DNA of 64,000 bases from Verrucomicrobiota bacterium (GTDB lineage: Bacteria; Verrucomicrobiota; Verrucomicrobiia; Opitutales; Opitutaceae), in NCBI GenBank assembly GCA_023443455.1, contig JAEZUE010000004.1, positions 124,001 to 188,000 on the forward strand. Direction: 5' to 3'. Below the pieces are notes generated by a model. It made no database searches, had not been told where the DNA came from, and worked only from the letters and a program-made list of their open reading frames with translations. Position 1 is the first letter of the stretch; each line of letters opens with the position of its first letter. A program made the translations under genes and the position numbers. Shown piece by piece: positions 33,800 to 41,017 of this stretch.

Positions 33800-33897
33800 A
33801 GATTTGAGATCTTGGATTTGAGAATTGGGAAGGGGGCGACGGGAAGCGCGGCGGTGGATCTGGAATTTGAGATTCGAAATATGAGATCGCAGATTGC
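33800..33897. repeat. Degenerate TTTGAGAT repeats between rhaB and rhaA
   Basis: Four or five imperfect copies of a motif like GATTTGAGAT or AATTTGAGATTC occur, interrupted by a GC-rich stretch. The local base composition is much more AT-rich than the flanking genes. Confidence 0.6.
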
Positions 33898-33903
33898 GGA
33901 GCA

Positions 33904-35349
33904 TCAGCTCCGCGGGGTGTAGGTGGTCTTTTCGAGCGTGGCGCCGAGGGCGGCGCGGAAGGCGGCCTTGTCCTTCACCGCGCCGAGCGCGATGAGCTGG
34001 CAGGCGATGTTGCCGACGGCGGTGCCTTCGAGGCTGAACGAGACAACCGGGATGCCCGCGGCGTCGGCCGTGGCCTGGCACATGAGCTTGTTGCGCGAAC
34101 CGCCGCCGACGACGAGGATGCGCTCGAACTTGCGGCCGGTCATCTTCTCGAAGTTGGCCTTGGCGTCGGCATGGCCCTGGCCGAGCGAGTCGCAGATGAG
34201 GCGCAGATAGCCGGCGAGATCCTTCGGCGCCTTGGCGCCGCGCTTCTTGAGATGGGCGTCGATCGCGGCGCGCATCGAGGGCGGGTTGGAGAAGGCCGGA
34301 TCGGCGACGTCGAGCAGGAGTTTCGGAGCGGGCAGGGCGGCGGCGGCGGCGTTGAGCTTCGCGCGCTCCTCCTCGGCTTTCGGGCGGTCCGGGAATTCCT
34401 TCATCACGCCCTCGAGCAACCAGAAACCGATGACGTTGGTCAGTGGGCGGTAGCGGCCGTCGCCGATGCGCTCGTTGGCCACGCGGGTTTTGAGCGCGCG
34501 CGAGCCGAGCACGGGCGTGTCGCTCTCGAAGCCGACCAGCGACCACGTGCCGGAGCTGAGGAAGAGGTCGTTGCCCGACGGGTCGGCCGGCATGGCGTCG
34601 TACGCGGCGGCGGTGTCGTGGCCGGGCACGACGATGACCTGGGTGTTCTTGAGCTCGGGCAGGCTGGTGACTTTCCCGAGGCGGGTGCCGGCGAGCACGG
34701 GCTTGGTGAACCAGCTCGTCGGGATGCCGAAGTGCTTCAGCGCGGCGCGCGACCAGTCGGTCGAGTTGACGTCGAGCAACTGCGTGGTGCTGGCGATGGT
34801 GAATTCGTTCTCCATGCGGCCCGAGAGGAGATAGTTGAAGTAGTCGGGCAGGAAGAGGCAACGCGTCGCCAGTATCTTGATCTGGGGGCAGGTGGCGACG
34901 GTCTCGGCGAGCTGGAGGCTGGAGTTGTAGAAGACGTTCGGGATGCCCGTGGCCGCGTAGACCTTCTCGAGGGCCTTCTTGTCGGCGTTGAGCTTCGCGA
35001 GGCCGGCCTGCGTGCGGCTGTCGCGGTAGGCGTGGGTCGGGAAGACGAGGCGCCCGGCGTCGTTGAGCAGCACGTAGTCGACGCCCCACGTGTCGACGCC
35101 CACCGAGGCGATCTGTGGGAACTGCGCGGCGGCCTTGCGCAGGCCGGTCTGGATCTCGAGCCAGAGTCCGGGCACGTTCCAGTAGTCGTTCGGGCCGACG
35201 GACTGGAAGGAGTTCGGGAAACGGTGGACCTCGGTCAGCGTGAGTTTCTCGTCGGCCCAGGTGCCGACGATGACGCGGCCGCTGGTGGCGCCGAGGTCGG
35301 CGGCGGCGCAATGGATCGGGGTGGAACGGGAGACGCGGGCTTTGGCCAT
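33904..35349 (-). CDS. rhaB: Rhamnulokinase
   Basis: A 481-residue FGGY-family sugar kinase that phosphorylates L-rhamnulose to rhamnulose 1-phosphate. The first phosphate-binding motif is AADLGATSGRVIVG, followed by VGVDTWGVDYVLL, the VIVVPGHDTAAAYDAM block, SSGTWSLVGFE and the adenosine motif ILVVGGGSRNKLMCQATAD. The start at 35349 (MAKARVSRSTP) is chosen; the open frame continues to 35457 without kinase similarity. It is first in the rhaBA pair and divergent from an AraC regulator. Confidence 0.95.
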   Translation of the reverse strand: MAKARVSRSTPIHCAAADLGATSGRVIVGTWADEKLTLTEVHRFPNSFQSVGPNDYWNVPGLWLEIQTGLRKAAAQFPQIASVGVDTWGVDYVLLNDAGRLVFPTHAYRDSRTQAGLAKLNADKKALEKVYAATGIPNVFYNSSLQLAETVATCPQIKILATRCLFLPDYFNYLLSGRMENEFTIASTTQLLDVNSTDWSRAALKHFGIPTSWFTKPVLAGTRLGKVTSLPELKNTQVIVVPGHDTAAAYDAMPADPSGNDLFLSSGTWSLVGFESDTPVLGSRALKTRVANERIGDGRYRPLTNVIGFWLLEGVMKEFPDRPKAEEERAKLNAAAAALPAPKLLLDVADPAFSNPPSMRAAIDAHLKKRGAKAPKDLAGYLRLICDSLGQGHADAKANFEKMTGRKFERILVVGGGSRNKLMCQATADAAGIPVVSFSLEGTAVGNIACQLIALGAVKDKAAFRAALGATLEKTTYTPRS

Positions 35350-35456
35350 ACAGAAACTGGAAGTTCGGGGTACTGGTGGAAAGGGCAACAGTAGCAGGGA
35401 AGCGTTGCCGGGGGAATTGACGATTTGATCCATAGCATACAGGAGTTGCTCGGACA
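35350..35456. promoter_or_regulatory. Divergent rhaB / araC-type regulator control region
   Basis: A 107-bp gap between divergent start codons. It contains a 6-bp inverted repeat GGCAAC (35384) and GTTGCC (35404) separated by 14 bp, a possible regulator site. AGGAG lies 11 nt before the regulator start at 35457. Both promoters must lie here. Confidence 0.5.
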
Positions 35457-36356
35457 ATGCCGCGCTCAGCCGACAGCTTCGCCCGCTACCGCATCCCGCA
35501 CGCCGAGGCGGTGTGGTGGGGCGTGGGCGTGCAGGGCGGCGGGGTGTTCCGCGCGCCGGCCGGGTCGGTGTATCCGCCTGCCGGGCATCCTTCGGACCAC
35601 CGTTTCGAATGGGATCAGGGGCGGGCGCTCGGGGCGCACCAGATCGTGTTCATCGCGCAGGGGCGCGGTGTCTTCGAGTCGCAGGCCACGGGCCGCTTGG
35701 AGATCGTGGCGGGCACGGCGCTCGTGCTCTTCCCGGGAGTGTGGCACCGGTATCGTCCGGACCCGGCGACGGGCTGGACGGAGAAGTGGGTCGAGTTCGC
35801 CGGCGCGCTGCCGCAGCGCCTGATGAAGGCCGGTGCCCTGACTTCCGAAAGACCGGTGGTGGCGGTCGCGCGCCCGGAGGTGTTCGAGGCGCGGCTCGAT
35901 GCGATCCACGCGCAGTTGCGCGACGAACCGGCCGGTGGCGAGGGCCAGATGGCCGCCGAGACACTTGGCCTGCTCGCGCTGCTGGGCGAGCGGCGCACGG
36001 AGCCGATCGAGGCCAAACCAGTGGCGCTGGCGGTCGGGCGCGCGAAACGGTTGTTCGACGAGGCCGAAGCGGAGGTGCCGGCGCTGCCCGAGCTGGCTCG
36101 TTCGCTCGGCGTGGCGTATTCGAGTTTTCGGCGCGAGTTTCGCGCGCGGACGGGGCTCTCGCCCCAGCAGTACCAGTTGCGCATGCGGCTGCAGCGCGTG
36201 CAACGCCTGCTCGGCAGCACCGATCGCCCCATCAAGGAGATTGCCGACGCACTCGGCTTCAGCTCCCCGTATCACCTCTCGACCGCGTTCACCGCCCAGT
36301 TCGGGATTCCCCCGAGCGAATGGCGGAAACGGCTGCGTCAGGAGGGAGTCAGCTGA
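35457..36356 (+). CDS. AraC-family regulator, probably of rhamnose genes
   Basis: A 299-residue AraC/XylS regulator with an N-terminal cupin-like sensing domain (about 1-150, including HQIVFIAQGRGVFES and GVWHRYRPD) and a C-terminal pair of helix-turn-helix motifs (about 200-295). The first reads PELARSLGVAYSSFRREFRA and the second IKEIADALGFSSPYHLSTAF. Divergence from rhaB suggests it senses rhamnose and controls rhaBA; this is from position, not proof. It overlaps the next gene convergently by 8 bp. Confidence 0.88.
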   Translation: MPRSADSFARYRIPHAEAVWWGVGVQGGGVFRAPAGSVYPPAGHPSDHRFEWDQGRALGAHQIVFIAQGRGVFESQATGRLEIVAGTALVLFPGVWHRYRPDPATGWTEKWVEFAGALPQRLMKAGALTSERPVVAVARPEVFEARLDAIHAQLRDEPAGGEGQMAAETLGLLALLGERRTEPIEAKPVALAVGRAKRLFDEAEAEVPALPELARSLGVAYSSFRREFRARTGLSPQQYQLRMRLQRVQRLLGSTDRPIKEIADALGFSSPYHLSTAFTAQFGIPPSEWRKRLRQEGVS

Positions 36357-36714
36357 CCAGGCGGAGGGTGAGCGGGTAGCGGTAGACGGCGCCCTCGGAG
36401 GCCTTGATCGCGGCGATGATCGCGAGCACCAGCGCCGCGATGCCGATCGCGAAAAGCAACGGGATACCGATCAGGATGAAGGCCAGCGGCGCGCAGCAGA
36501 GCGAATAGATGAAGACCGAGATGTGGAAATTGAGCGCCTCGCGGGCGTTCTCTCCGACGTAGTGCGACTCCTTCCTCATCACCAGATAGACCACCAGCGG
36601 GAGGATGATCCCCACTCCGAGGACGGAGGAGAGATGGCAGAAAATGGCCCAGAGCTTGTCGCTACCTTGGGATGCAGGGGTGGGCGGATTCGGGGGCAGA
36701 GGAGAAGTGTCCAT
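36349..36714 (-). CDS. DUF4870 / Tic20-like small membrane protein
   Basis: A 121-residue protein. After a Pro-rich N-terminus come a helix around residues 22-45 (LWAIFCHLSSVLGVGIILPL), the family feature HYVGENAREALNFHISVFIY, and two more hydrophobic segments reaching residue 105. This is the DUF4870 pattern; the function is unknown. It is convergent with the AraC-type gene, their ends overlapping by 8 bp. Confidence 0.85.
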   Translation of the reverse strand: MDTSPLPPNPPTPASQGSDKLWAIFCHLSSVLGVGIILPLVVYLVMRKESHYVGENAREALNFHISVFIYSLCCAPLAFILIGIPLLFAIGIAALVLAIIAAIKASEGAVYRYPLTLRLVS

Positions 36715-36801
36715 GGTGGAACTTGGATAACGAAGACAACACCCGGAGCACGGAAAAGTTGCGACAGAAAATCGGGATCCGGAGCGGGTGTTTTCGGCTG
36801 T

Positions 36802-37302
36802 GTGAAAAATCCTGTGCGGTTTCGGCGGTGGCGGGCCTTGTTTCACCGGTTGCTCGGCGACACGGGGTATTCCGAGTACTCGGCGACGCTCGGACAGAAC
36901 GATTCCGCGCAGGCGGTCGAACTCCTGGCCGCTCGGCCGTACGTCACGGACACCCCGCTCACCGCCATGCCGGGCGACCGCCTGGTGGAGATTGTCGGGA
37001 GCCGTGCCGTGGCACCGACGCGAAACGGCATGTTTGTGATGCCCGGCGACACCGATCGGCAAGCGGTGATGGATGATGCCCGGGACGTCTTGAGCCCCGA
37101 TCAGTCGGCGGTGCTGCGCGCCATCGCCGAGGCCTCGCGCCTGAACAAACTCGGCTGCGCGCGGATGCTCGCACTGCAGGCCGCCCCGGTGCCGGGCAGG
37201 TGGGTTCCCACGGAAACGGCTTTCCTGCTACGCGGGGACTGCCACGCTGGGTGGCCATGTCGCCGCTTGCCCGGATCTGCCGCTTCGCGTTGGTCGGTTT
37301 GA
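36802..37302 (+). CDS. Possible hypothetical protein with GTG start
   Basis: A frame of up to 166 codons with strong third-position GC between 36850 and 37200, encoding for example SAQAVELLAARPYVTDTPLT and LSPDQSAVLRAIAEASRLNK. There is no ATG at the front; GTG at 36802 or 36814 are the candidates. The last 30 codons overlap the SGNH gene start and look unnatural, so the real protein may be truncated or end earlier through a frameshift. No family is recognised. It may be a decaying gene. Confidence 0.35.
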   Translation: MKNPVRFRRWRALFHRLLGDTGYSEYSATLGQNDSAQAVELLAARPYVTDTPLTAMPGDRLVEIVGSRAVAPTRNGMFVMPGDTDRQAVMDDARDVLSPDQSAVLRAIAEASRLNKLGCARMLALQAAPVPGRWVPTETAFLLRGDCHAGWPCRRLPGSAASRWSV

Positions 37303-38612
37303 TCGTCCTCCCGCCAGTGCTGTCGCCACTTGCCGCCGCCCCGCTGCGGGTGTTGGTGCTGGGCGACAGCATGTCGGAGGAGTACGCCTTCGAGCTGCCG
37401 TTCTCCGCGCCCGACAGCGATCCGCTCGAGGCGAACATCGCCAACTGGATCGAGATTCTTGCAACGGTGCGAGGCGACGAGGTTTCGTTCGGACCGTATG
37501 CGGGGCATGTGGCCGCCTATCCCGACTACCGCGACGGAGGTTACGCGTGGAACTGGGCCGTGCCGGGTTTTCGCACCACCGATCTGGCGGAGCTGGTCGA
37601 CCCGCCGCTGTTCCCGTCTTCCCCCGAGGAGGCTCTCGACTGGATCTCCTGTCCACGGATCCGCACGCAGCTGGCGGGCGAGGTGGATTGCGCGGTCATC
37701 TTTTGCGGTGGCAACGACCTCTCGCCGCTCTACGCCGGTTTGTGTACGGGCACGGTCGCCACCGATCGGCTCGAGGCGATACGCGACAACCTCGCGGCGA
37801 CGATCGACTTCGTGCGGGCGGCGAATGCCACGCTGCCGATCGTGCTCGTCAACGCACCCGACATCGGCGCGACCCCGAGCGTGCAGGCGAAGGTGCCCGA
37901 TCCGGCCCTGCGCGCGGTGGCGACGGTGCGCATCGCCGGGCTCAACGCGCTGTTGGCCGAGCTCGCCGCGGCCCGCGGGATCGCGTTGGCCAACAGCTTC
38001 GACCTGACCCGCCGCCTCGACGGGGCCGCTCCGTTGCAGCTCAACGGCGTCGAGTTCCTCAAGGCCGGCGACCCCGAAAACGCCCCTCGGTATCTTTTCG
38101 CCAAGGACGGATTCCATCCCTCGACCGCTGCGCAGGCGTTGTTGGCCGACGAGATCCTGCGTGCGCTCAACGGCCGTTACGGGTTTGGCCTGTCGCCGCT
38201 GGCCAACCGCGAGATCCTCGGCTCGATCCTCGGTCTCGACCCGGACGCGGCGTTCCTGGCTTGGCTGGCGTCGGCGGGACTGCCGCCGCCGACTCCGGCC
38301 GATGCGGACCCGGATGGCGACCGCCTGCCGTTGCTTGCCGAATTCGCCCTCGGCCTTTCCGCGCTCCAGCCGGAGGTCGCGTCGCGGGCGGTCTCCGCTG
38401 CGATCGGCACCGATGCGGCGCTGCGCGTCTCGTGGCCGACCGACCGGTCGGGCGGCTATGTCGTGCTCGTGCCGGAGTGGAGCACGGATCTGGCCGGGCC
38501 GTGGTCGGAAGTGCCGGCGGCGTGGTATTCCGATGCTGGGTGCGCCTGCGCCCTTCCGGTCTCCGTGGGCCCGCGGGCGTTTGTCCGCCTGCGCTTCGGA
38601 GTGCGGCCCTGA
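37257..38612 (+). CDS. Exported SGNH/GDSL-family hydrolase
   Basis: A 451-residue esterase-like protein with a signal peptide (ICRFALVGLIVLPPVLSPLAA). Block I is VLVLGDSMSEEY with the nucleophile Ser, the Asn block is IFCGGNDLSP and the C-terminal Asp/His block is KDGFHPS. About 100 residues follow the SGNH domain and contain a DADPDGDRLPLLAEFALGL stretch, the pattern of repeats often seen in surface proteins of planctomycetes and verrucomicrobia. A substrate such as an acylated polysaccharide is plausible but unproven. A GACGAGCG hairpin follows the stop. Confidence 0.85.
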   Translation: MSPLARICRFALVGLIVLPPVLSPLAAAPLRVLVLGDSMSEEYAFELPFSAPDSDPLEANIANWIEILATVRGDEVSFGPYAGHVAAYPDYRDGGYAWNWAVPGFRTTDLAELVDPPLFPSSPEEALDWISCPRIRTQLAGEVDCAVIFCGGNDLSPLYAGLCTGTVATDRLEAIRDNLAATIDFVRAANATLPIVLVNAPDIGATPSVQAKVPDPALRAVATVRIAGLNALLAELAAARGIALANSFDLTRRLDGAAPLQLNGVEFLKAGDPENAPRYLFAKDGFHPSTAAQALLADEILRALNGRYGFGLSPLANREILGSILGLDPDAAFLAWLASAGLPPPTPADADPDGDRLPLLAEFALGLSALQPEVASRAVSAAIGTDAALRVSWPTDRSGGYVVLVPEWSTDLAGPWSEVPAAWYSDAGCACALPVSVGPRAFVRLRFGVRP

Positions 38613-38732
38613 CGAGCGCAGCGCCGCTCGTCGCCGGGCCGGAGGAGGTGCCCGGGTGGTGCGGGGGATAATAGTACAGGTCGGTGTTTTCGGCTGGGCG
38701 CGGGCCCGTGTGCTGCGCTCAAATGGGGGACC

Positions 38733-39203
38733 ATGAGCAACCCCATCTCGTTTCGCGGCGCAGCGGTTCTCCTGCGCTCGGTGGTAATTCTGGCTGCAGT
38801 TGCGTTCACCGTCGGGCCCGGCGTGGCTGCGGATGGTGCCGACGGCGCCCCGGCGGGAGCGGCGGAGAAGTCCGCCCGCCCCAAGCTCGAGATCGGCATG
38901 TCCGCCGAGCAGGTGATCGCGGTGGTCGGCAAGCCGCACCGGGTCAAGAAAGCGCCGAACAAGGCGGAGCTGGCGGCCGAGATCTGGTATTATGAATACC
39001 GGATGAAGGCGGGCGTGCACGAGGAGGTGCTCGGCACGCGCGACGTGCCGTACGTGAATCCGAAGACGGGCGTCGAGCAGATCATCAAGGAGCCGGTCTA
39101 CACGGTGGTCGACGACTACGTGGTCGAGACGACCGCGCTGGTGATGGTCGATGGCCACCTGACCGGTTCGAAACGCTACCGCAGCGTGTCGCAGGAGTAC
39201 TGA
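38733..39203 (+). CDS. Exported SmpA/BamE-like small protein
   Basis: A 156-residue protein with a signal peptide (about 1-32). The motif LEIGMSAEQVIAVVGKPHRV is the SmpA/OmlA (BamE-like) signature, which in BamE assists outer-membrane protein assembly. The remainder (WYYEYRMKAGVHEEVLGTRD and onward) is not typical BamE, and there is no lipobox cysteine. It is best regarded as a BamE-fold protein of unknown role. It ends against repeat copy C. Confidence 0.7.
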   Translation: MSNPISFRGAAVLLRSVVILAAVAFTVGPGVAADGADGAPAGAAEKSARPKLEIGMSAEQVIAVVGKPHRVKKAPNKAELAAEIWYYEYRMKAGVHEEVLGTRDVPYVNPKTGVEQIIKEPVYTVVDDYVVETTALVMVDGHLTGSKRYRSVSQEY

Positions 39204-39216
39204 GCCGTAGTCCTAG

Positions 39217-39345
39217 GAGACGAGAGTCGAGCGTCGAGTGGCGAGCGCCAATCCAATTGTGCACAAGGCGATTGCCCGAGGGTGCTCTCGATCTGCCTGC
39301 GAAACTCCGGCCCTCGACGCTCGTCCCTCGTCACTCGACTACGGC
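39217..39345 (-). repeat. Terminal-inverted-repeat element, copy C
   Basis: About 129 bp. Read on the minus strand it matches copy A (17217-17342) at roughly nine positions in ten, including the core CAATCGCCTTGTGCACAATT and the ends GACGAGGGACGAGCGTCGAG and, inverted, GACGAGAGTCGAGCGTCGAG. It lies between the stops of two convergent genes and reaches the stop codon of the leftward one. Confidence 0.82.
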
Positions 39346-40761
39346 TCAGCCGAGAATGTGGCGGATGACGTCGGCCGCGGTGTAGGTGTCGGAGTCGGCC
39401 GGAAGGAAGCGGCTGATGAACGACACGTCGTTGCCGGCGGTGAGGATGGGCGGCTCGGCGGAGCCGTCGGCGCGGGTCTGGCCGAGGCCGGCGGTGGCGA
39501 GCAGTCCATTGCAGAGGCATTTGCGACCGGTCAAGGCCCCGGGCTCGCCCTGCTTGCGGATGAAATCGGCGTCGGGTTCGGCGGCGCAGCGGTAGCCGAT
39601 CGAACCGTCCTGGCGGGCATAGGCCTCGCGCAGGTAGCCGAGGTCGCAGATGCGCGGCCGGGCCTGGTAGACGGTGTCGTTGGAAAGTGAATTCTCCATC
39701 TGCAGCACCTTGAAGGGGAAGCCGGTGGGCGAGGCGAGGGGGTCGGTGAAGACCCGGGCTTGGCCGGCGCGGGCGAGGCGGCAGACTTCGCGGCGCAGTT
39801 CGGGGCGCACGGCGGATTCCTCGCAGAAGGCGAAGGCGGTGCCGATCTGCACGCCGGCGGCGCCGGTGGCGCGGGCCTCGGCGTATTTTTCGGGGGTCGC
39901 GTAGGAGCCGGCCAGCCAGAAGGGCAGGCCGAGGGCGGCGATCTTGGGGAGCTCGGGCACATCGCGCGGGCCGTAGACCGGTTCGCCCTCTTCGCTCAAC
40001 TCCATGGGGCCGCGGGGCGGGGCGTTGTGGCCGCCGGCGAGGTCGCCCTCGACGATGAAACCGTCGACGCGGCCGGTGGACTTGCGGGCCAACGAGGTGG
40101 CGAGCGTGGCGGAGGAGACGATGGCGAGGAACTGCGGGCGCGGGAGCTCGGGGGCGGTGCCGCCGAACAGCTCGGCGGGATCGAAACGGGCGAGCGTCTT
40201 GGATCCGGCGGGGGCACCGACGACGTCGATGGCGATCTCGGCGGCCTGGCCGGCGGCGTAGCGGTCGAGCACGCCTGGAATTTCACGGGGAATGCCCGCG
40301 CCCATGAGCACGTAGTCGACGCCACCGAGCATCGCGCCGTAGAGCGAGGTCAGCGTGCCGACCTGGATTTTCTCGAGCAGGTTGATGCCGACCGGGTTGT
40401 TGTGCCCTTCCTTGGCGAGGCGGACTTCGACGAAGTTCGCGACCACGGTGAGTTCGGCGAGGGCTCGCGAGGGATTGATGCCGGGCATCGCGACCGGCTT
40501 GAACGGCGCCTGCTCGGCTTTGCCGCCCGGGATGAAATAGGTTTCCATCACCCGTTCGGTGATTGCCGGGATCGGGAAATGCGCCATGGCGGCGGCCATG
40601 AGACCGCCGGGATCACCGGCTTGGAGACGGCGGGCGAGGACAACGGCGAGCAACGTGCCGGAAATGACACCGAGTTGACCGAGTTGGGCGACGGAACGAG
40701 CGAGGCGCCAGTTGGAGACGGCCACGCCCATTCCACCTTGGATGATCTGAGGATGGGACAT
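39346..40761 (-). CDS. Nitronate monooxygenase / PfaD-like flavin protein
   Basis: A 471-residue FMN-binding TIM-barrel protein of the 2-nitropropane dioxygenase family. Signs are IIQGGMGVAVSNWRLARSVA at the start, VDGFIVEGDLAGGHN (phosphate-binding and catalytic His region), LPFWLAGSYATPEKYAEA and GVQIGTAFAFCEESAV. The extra length over simple nitronate monooxygenases and the C-terminal ALTGRKCLCNGLLATAGLGQ resemble PfaD-type trans-acting enoyl reductases, but no polyketide synthase is nearby. The start at 40761 (MSHPQIIQ) fits the family. Confidence 0.85.
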   Translation of the reverse strand: MSHPQIIQGGMGVAVSNWRLARSVAQLGQLGVISGTLLAVVLARRLQAGDPGGLMAAAMAHFPIPAITERVMETYFIPGGKAEQAPFKPVAMPGINPSRALAELTVVANFVEVRLAKEGHNNPVGINLLEKIQVGTLTSLYGAMLGGVDYVLMGAGIPREIPGVLDRYAAGQAAEIAIDVVGAPAGSKTLARFDPAELFGGTAPELPRPQFLAIVSSATLATSLARKSTGRVDGFIVEGDLAGGHNAPPRGPMELSEEGEPVYGPRDVPELPKIAALGLPFWLAGSYATPEKYAEARATGAAGVQIGTAFAFCEESAVRPELRREVCRLARAGQARVFTDPLASPTGFPFKVLQMENSLSNDTVYQARPRICDLGYLREAYARQDGSIGYRCAAEPDADFIRKQGEPGALTGRKCLCNGLLATAGLGQTRADGSAEPPILTAGNDVSFISRFLPADSDTYTAADVIRHILG

Positions 40762-41017
40762 GTTGGGCTTTGGGTGCTGCGCCGTGGGGGGCGAAGCGTG
40801 CGCGGCAGGGAGAATGGCCCAGATCAGAGCACGCGCGAGGCGCGTGTGGAGACGGAACCTTATCGACCGACGAGCGCCGGGCACACTGGGGGGCCGCCGT
40901 GGACAAGGGAAGCCGCAATTCACCGGTTCTTTGGAAGTCTTTTTGCCGCCCCGGGTCGCGAACCCGGAGGCTGGCATTTTTCCCGAACCGATTGGCGTGG
41001 GCCCGCCGCCGGCAGGG

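Noticed and set aside
39346..40761. Polyketide or PUFA synthase cluster marked by a PfaD-like protein
   Set aside because: No ketosynthase, acyltransferase or carrier-protein genes nearby; it stands alone.
40951..40967. tRNA-like T-arm hairpin (CCGGGT..ACCCGG) near the GT-C gene end
   Set aside because: Only one hairpin is present, with no acceptor, D or anticodon arms; also not followed by a T-tract for the leftward gene.
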